DNA from: Burkholderiales bacterium
GTDB taxonomy: Bacteria; Pseudomonadota; Gammaproteobacteria; Burkholderiales; SG8-41
Assembly: GCA_005800795.1 (NCBI GenBank)
Contig: SYEN01000317.1
Coordinates: 1-5,228 of the forward strand
Length of the DNA stretch: 5,228 nt
Direction of reading: 5' to 3'
Shown here: piece after piece, positions 5,224 to 5,228 of the stretch
How the letters are laid out: the number at the start of each line of letters is the position of its first letter
How positions within the stretch are numbered: the first letter of the stretch is position 1
Notes under the pieces: generated by a model
The model's database searches: none
Told to the model about the DNA's origin: nothing
The model's input: the letters and a program-made list of their open reading frames with translations, nothing else
Translations under genes and position numbers: made by a program

Positions 5224-5228
5224 CCATA

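Overview
The window looks like chromosomal DNA from a Gram-negative proteobacterium, most likely a betaproteobacterium. It opens with the last 53 codons of gyrB, whose tail has the proteobacterial GyrB wording. The rest is moderately GC-rich and holds envelope genes typical of Gram-negatives. A dispersed-repeat-like palindrome of the TTCCCGC-GCAG-GCGGGAA type, common in beta- and gammaproteobacteria and Neisseria, lies at the right edge. Because gyrB usually sits in the dnaA-dnaN-gyrB cluster, the window is probably not far from the replication origin; this is inference, as neither dnaA nor dnaN is visible.

Left part (1-942, plus strand): the gyrB end, then a 67-residue protein with two CxxC motifs and a strong ribosome binding site (217-420), then a BrnT-family toxin (453-725) overlapping by 14 bases a small ribbon-helix-helix-like antitoxin candidate (712-942). 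The partner is not the usual BrnA/DUF4415 type.

Right part (947-5142, minus strand): a compact three-gene unit read leftwards. It runs from an AlgI-like MBOAT membrane O-acyltransferase (5142-3588), through a membrane-anchored SGNH/DltD-like protein (3588-2377), to an ArnT/PMT-like GT-C membrane glycosyltransferase (2380-947). The junctions are TGATG and ATGATG, so translation is almost certainly coupled. The expected logic is that the MBOAT protein moves an acyl group across the inner membrane, the SGNH protein places it on an extracytoplasmic glycan or other acceptor, and the GT-C enzyme adds a lipid-linked sugar to the same or a related molecule. The actual substrate cannot be read from the sequence.

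The main anomaly is that the MBOAT gene is split by a frameshift near 4620-4624. Its N-terminal 174 codons and C-terminal 344 codons are both well conserved but lie in different frames. This is either a sequence error, a recent inactivating mutation, or (least likely) recoding. The two gene groups converge at 942/947 with only 4 bases between stop codons and no recognisable terminator. No RNA genes, CRISPR arrays, insertion sequences or unfamiliar multi-gene systems were seen.
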